DNA of 7,926 bases, from contig JBBRYB010000116.1 in the NCBI GenBank assembly GCA_038238115.1, positions 1 through 7,926 on the forward strand, written 5' to 3'. Below are positions 6,201-7,926 of this stretch, piece after piece; within the stretch, counting starts at the first letter, position 1, and the number at the start of each line of letters is the position of its first letter. The stretch comes from JBBRYB01 sp038238115 (GTDB lineage Bacteria > Actinomycetota > Actinomycetes > Propionibacteriales > Nocardioidaceae). The notes beneath the pieces are model-generated. The model was not told where the DNA came from. It did not search any database and saw only the letters and a program-made list of their open reading frames with translations. The position numbers and the translations under genes are program-made.

Positions 6201-7446
6201 CGGGTGGATCGTCAACCTCTCCAACGACGGCAGCAGAGCCGCAACAGTGACATTCGACAAGAGAGAGGCGCTCGTGTGGGACCTCGCGGAAGGAAAGCTG
6301 CTCGCTCGGATGCCCCTGGGTGAAGGTGGAGAGGCAATCGAGTTCGGGGCGGATGGCTCGACCGTGTACACCATGAGCCATGACGGCGCGCTACGGCACT
6401 GGGACATCGATGGGGATCGGCGCTTTATCGCGCAGGTGGGCGTCGCCCGGCCACGGCTTGGCGACTACAGCTTCGTGCAGCCGGCCCCAGGTGGCGACTT
6501 CATCGCCTATCCGCACGAGGGTCACCTCACCTTCTTCGACGTCATGGCCAACACGGTCGGCGCGGCGCTGCCCCGAGGGAATGGGTACCGACGTGGTGGC
6601 GGAAGCTGGCATCCGGACGGTGACCACTACGCCCTCGCTACCGGCGGCGAGATCAGGATCTGGAGCGCACGCACCGGCCAGCTGGCGATCAAGGGCCGAC
6701 CGTCGGGACCCTATGTCAGCGGCATCGACTACAGCACGGATGGCAGCCGACTCGTCATCGGCGAGCTGTCGGGGCAGGTGACCATGCTCGACCCGACGAC
6801 GTTGCATTCGATGGGCCGCCCGGTGCGACTCGATGAGCCGGTGTGCTGCGTCTCGGCCGGACCGGACAACCACACCGCCATCGCGCTGACGGGTTTCTTC
6901 AACGCGTCAGGGTTCTGGGTGGGTTCCAGCACTCGCTGGGTGTTGGTCGACCTCAGATCGGGCACGGTTGTCGATGAGGGTGCGCTCGCAATCAACGGGC
7001 GTGCCGTCGCCCTCTCGCCTGACGGCCGACACGGGGCTGTCGGCGGAGTAGGGGGCGAGTTGGTCCTCTTGGATCTCGACGCGGGTGAGCCGGTGCGCCC
7101 GCCGGTCGTGGCCCATGACGACGCCGTTCTGTCACTTGCCTACTCAGCGGACGGCCAGCAGCTGTTGACATCGGGGACGGACTCCAGCGTCGGTCTGTGG
7201 AACGGGGCGACCGGTCAATTGATTGCCCGAGTCGTTACACCCTACCGCTTCAACGAGGCGGGGTTCGGCAGAAAACCGAACTCGGTGCTCATCGCGCACT
7301 TGCAGGGCGGCCCGGTTCATGGGTGGGACACCCGCGTCCAGACCACCCTGGCGTTCGCCTGCAGCGTGGCTGGTCGAGATTTCACCCAGGCCGAATGGCT
7401 GGACCACTTCGGTGACCGCCCCTATCAACGCGTCTGCTCTCCGTAA
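3247..7446 (+). CDS. membrane-anchored BTAD-nSTAND1-WD40 regulator, 1399 aa
   Basis: GTG 3247 is chosen because the family N-terminus (IRVLGPL) begins there; an ATG at 3073 would add 58 unrelated residues and overlap the divergent gene. Domains in order: OmpR/SARP-type winged helix (about 1-85; DRLADAVWG, GYRLAV), BTAD helical domain (about 90-242; ending LGLDPGP), and nSTAND1 NTPase (about 253-600) with PYRGL, FFGRD (269-273), Walker A GPSGSGKSS (293-301), Walker B VLLVDQCEE (342-350), and later LGAMS, PGALPMLSHAL and EIAHEALARAWPRL. Then come a charged coiled coil (about 620-655), one transmembrane helix (about 659-678), and about 14 WD40-like blades (S-P-D-G motifs, 745-1370), enough for two seven-blade propellers. 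The tail AGRDFTQAEW, with a near-terminal Cys, is typical of the group. STAND proteins are ATP-driven switches opened by ligand binding to their repeats. The likely topology is a cytoplasmic N-terminus with propellers outside, so this could act as a one-component membrane transcription regulator. All key NTPase motifs are intact. Target and ligand are unknown. Confidence 0.92.
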   Translation: MDIRVLGPLTLSGAVAFGRRDRAVLTALAMCVGRSVSADRLADAVWGANPPSTSPKALQGCVVRLRKALGATAIETSAQGYRLAVPADEVDSQRFERMVSRSRELLALGELERAGHLLTQALELWRGRAFEDVEWWDVAVIESARLDELRLEAEELRVDTFLRTGRHPDVLAAAESMVKAAPLRERRWTLLALAQYQSGRQVEALRTIRRLKSLLADKLGLDPGPHLSSLEEAILRQDDSLLAHVTRPTSSTCPYRGLMPYDVEDSESFFGRDNDVYTCLELLKTRNALSVVGPSGSGKSSLVRAGVAASLRRDGHLVVVITPGEHPMQSLEAASDPRSRSVLLVDQCEEAFSLCTDEAERNAFFAALVRRAEHEPLVLAMRGDRLTEVSAYPGFARLLERSVHLLGAMSEQGLREAIQAPARQAGLLIEAGLVDLLLGEVESKPGALPMLSHALLETWKRREGNTLTVAGYTASGGIRGAVAQSAEEVYTSIDSGQRLMLRDLVLRLVTAGAEGEPVRSRVPRRLLSADPDHEHLIDLLVSSRLVTSDAGIVEIAHEALARAWPRLSAWLDDDVEGQRILHHLTGAADAWNSMGRPRSELYRGVRASHAMRWRAEHATRLTETEVAFLEATEKSEQSEQRAAAERASAQARLIHRLRWVLACAIILLVAALGAGGLALQQKGVAQANAAAAQAAQTTAEARRVGALALATDDIDLSMLLAVAGVRLDDSPETRSSLLAALGQHPELIKSTQTVGSRVSSFDVSPDGRTVVTYDSANHVRLHAIRTGVLLTEFQAGAEAQLATEAQRVRFSPDGQTLAVVMAAPSTHPVTLLDADTLEKLAVQPDGPRQWRWQVFDLVYSTDGHRLAASMSRVQGSGNTTRATSAWAFVWDLEALERPPAGIRLPHSGAGVALSPDGTRLYTTLPLTIHELASGTSMPVPHSAPVERIAMTPDGRLLVAAGGGGLLVMDGASGELRRRLQGNGDFGWIVNLSNDGSRAATVTFDKREALVWDLAEGKLLARMPLGEGGEAIEFGADGSTVYTMSHDGALRHWDIDGDRRFIAQVGVARPRLGDYSFVQPAPGGDFIAYPHEGHLTFFDVMANTVGAALPRGNGYRRGGGSWHPDGDHYALATGGEIRIWSARTGQLAIKGRPSGPYVSGIDYSTDGSRLVIGELSGQVTMLDPTTLHSMGRPVRLDEPVCCVSAGPDNHTAIALTGFFNASGFWVGSSTRWVLVDLRSGTVVDEGALAINGRAVALSPDGRHGAVGGVGGELVLLDLDAGEPVRPPVVAHDDAVLSLAYSADGQQLLTSGTDSSVGLWNGATGQLIARVVTPYRFNEAGFGRKPNSVLIAHLQGGPVHGWDTRVQTTLAFACSVAGRDFTQAEWLDHFGDRPYQRVCSP

Positions 7447-7472
7447 TGACCAGCGGGAGTTTTCCTGGCTTA

Positions 7473-7494
7473 GCCGGCTGGTGGGCCAGCTGGC
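7473..7494 (+). terminator. hairpin after the large regulator gene, probable terminator
   Basis: GCCGGCTGG (7473-7481) pairs with CCAGCTGGC (7486-7494) through 9 pairs including one G-U, closing a TGGG tetraloop. It begins 27 bases after the TAA of the large gene. No U-tract follows, as in many actinobacterial terminators. Confidence 0.5.
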
Positions 7495-7684
7495 ATCCGC
7501 TGTGGACAGGGATCGGTCGTCAGCTCGATGTATGGCCTCCGCGGGACCCGATCATCCAACAGCATGTCGCCCGAGGTGCGTCGATCAGGACGACGTTTCC
7601 GACGAGTACCGCGCGCGGCAACCCTTGGGGATGAGATCAGGCTGTTGCAACACGGGAACTGGACGAGCCATACCTTGATGTTGC

Positions 7685-7706
7685 ACTCGGCGAGACTACG
7701 CCGAGT
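7685..7706. repeat. 8-bp perfect inverted repeat near the IS21 flank
   Basis: ACTCGGCG (7685-7692) and CGCCGAGT (7699-7706) form a perfect stem with loop AGACTA. It sits just beyond the stop at which the IstB reading frame ends outside the element. It could be a terminator for either strand; its function is unknown. Confidence 0.4.
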
Positions 7707-7708
7707 AG

Positions 7709-7926
7709 TCAGTCCGACACCCTCGATCCCAGCGGCAGGCGGCAGCGGCTACTGATACATCCGCGCCGTTGACTTGTCGGCCGGCTGTCAACGGCCAGTT
7801 CGTGGTCCCCGCTGGTGGCCATGTAGAAGTCCCCACTCTTCGTTGTTGTTCTGCTGTTCTTGGTTCGGGTGCCTCCCTTCGCTCGGGCTTGTTTCATCCG
7901 GTAGCTCTCACCGTCGGTGACGACGG
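7709..7926 (-). CDS. istB: C-terminal fragment of IstB-like IS21 helper ATPase (partial)
   Basis: The minus-strand frame is open from the right edge to TGA at 7711-7709, giving 71 residues; the start, Walker motifs and main AAA+ domain are outside the window. The first residues VVTDGESYRMKQARAKGG match the way IstB proteins end (a G-x-SYR-(L/M) strand after the last helix). IstB is the ATPase that helps the IstA transposase choose targets. From about residue 30 the frame runs through the element's terminal repeats (SGDFYMATSGD) and, if my boundary is right, out into flanking DNA for the last 25 or so residues. The true stop may have been lost by mutation or frameshift. The call is supported mainly by the terminal repeats beside it. 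Confidence 0.55.
   Translation of the reverse strand, partial: VVTDGESYRMKQARAKGGTRTKNSRTTTKSGDFYMATSGDHELAVDSRPTSQRRGCISSRCRLPLGSRVSD
7765..7795. repeat. 9-bp inverted repeat spanning the proposed IS21 tip
   Basis: GCCGTTGAC (7765-7773) and GTCAACGGC (7787-7795) are perfect inverted repeats around a 13-base spacer that contains GCCGGC. The right arm lies inside the proposed IS end and the left arm in flanking DNA. This could be part of a longer element tip than I drew, a target preference, or a terminator stopping read-through into or out of the element. Confidence 0.5.
7786..7926 (-). mobile_element. end of an IS21-family insertion sequence (istB side), running off the window
   Basis: The proposed outer end is TGTCAAC at 7786-7792, starting with the TG common to IS21-family ends. 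Inside it are two imperfect 18-bp direct repeats, GGCCA...GTCCCC at 7793-7810 and 7817-7834, sharing 13 of 18 bases at a 24-base period. Multiple internal terminal repeats are characteristic of IS21-family ends and serve as transposase binding sites. The istB-like C-terminus reads toward this end, as expected for the istA-istB order. The exact tip and the target-site duplication cannot be confirmed without the other end. Confidence 0.6.

Larger units (their letters stand above)
7447..7785. other. non-coding stretch between the regulator gene and the IS21 end
   Basis: No gene can be supported in these 339 bases. Plus-strand frames at 7446-7634 and 7528-7755 have no recognisable motif and no clear ribosome binding site. 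The stretch holds two hairpins (7473-7494 and 7685-7706). It may be decayed sequence left by insertion events. Confidence 0.5.

Noticed and set aside
5512..6381. Minus-strand frame of 289 codons within the WD40 region
   Set aside because: It lies wholly opposite a well-supported coding region and shows no motif; it is a GC-driven shadow.
7223..7678. Plus-strand frame of 151 codons across the end of the regulator gene
   Set aside because: It mostly overlaps the real gene in another frame, and its downstream part has no recognisable motif.

Overview
The window is GC-rich with the codon usage and protein families of a high-GC actinobacterium. The markers are a DUF6596-type (ECF42-like) sigma factor tail, a BTAD/SARP-like regulator fused to an nSTAND1 NTPase and WD40 repeats, GTG and leaderless starts, and an IS21-type end of the kind seen in actinomycetes. 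No species can be named from the sequence alone.

Layout, left to right. (1) Positions 2-166 hold the last 54 residues of an ECF-type sigma factor that starts outside the window. (2) Positions 167-694 are mostly non-coding, with several short dyads and one small candidate gene (320-469) for a 49-residue Cys4 zinc-finger-like peptide. (3) Positions 695-1174 encode a secreted single-domain cupin with a good ribosome binding site. A strong perfect hairpin (1249-1287) follows and probably ends its transcript. (4) Positions 1175-1825 hold no gene I can support. (5) Positions 1826-3085 (minus) encode an exported protein that is almost entirely seven RCC1-type propeller repeats, each with a conserved Cys pair. 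(6) A 161-bp divergent intergenic region carries three GGTAAC heptamers, a -35/-10 pair that would give a leaderless transcript, and an 8-bp inverted repeat. (7) Positions 3247-7446 (plus) encode a 1399-residue protein: winged helix, BTAD, nSTAND1 NTPase, coiled coil, one transmembrane helix and about 14 WD40-like blades. (8) Positions 7447-7785 hold no recognisable gene, only two hairpins. (9) From about 7786 to the right edge lies the end of an IS21-family element with the C-terminus of its IstB helper on the minus strand.

How the parts may work together (inference): the large protein looks like a membrane-anchored transcription regulator, with its DNA-binding domain and STAND ATPase in the cytoplasm and a double beta-propeller outside. 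The divergent neighbour is an exported seven-blade propeller sharing its promoter region, so the two could form a surface sensing pair with the receptor controlling both genes from the GGTAAC repeats. Each protein type is known by itself. The pairing, the operator and the receptor-ligand idea are the parts worth checking. The cupin, the small zinc-finger ORF and the IS end have no visible functional link to this pair.
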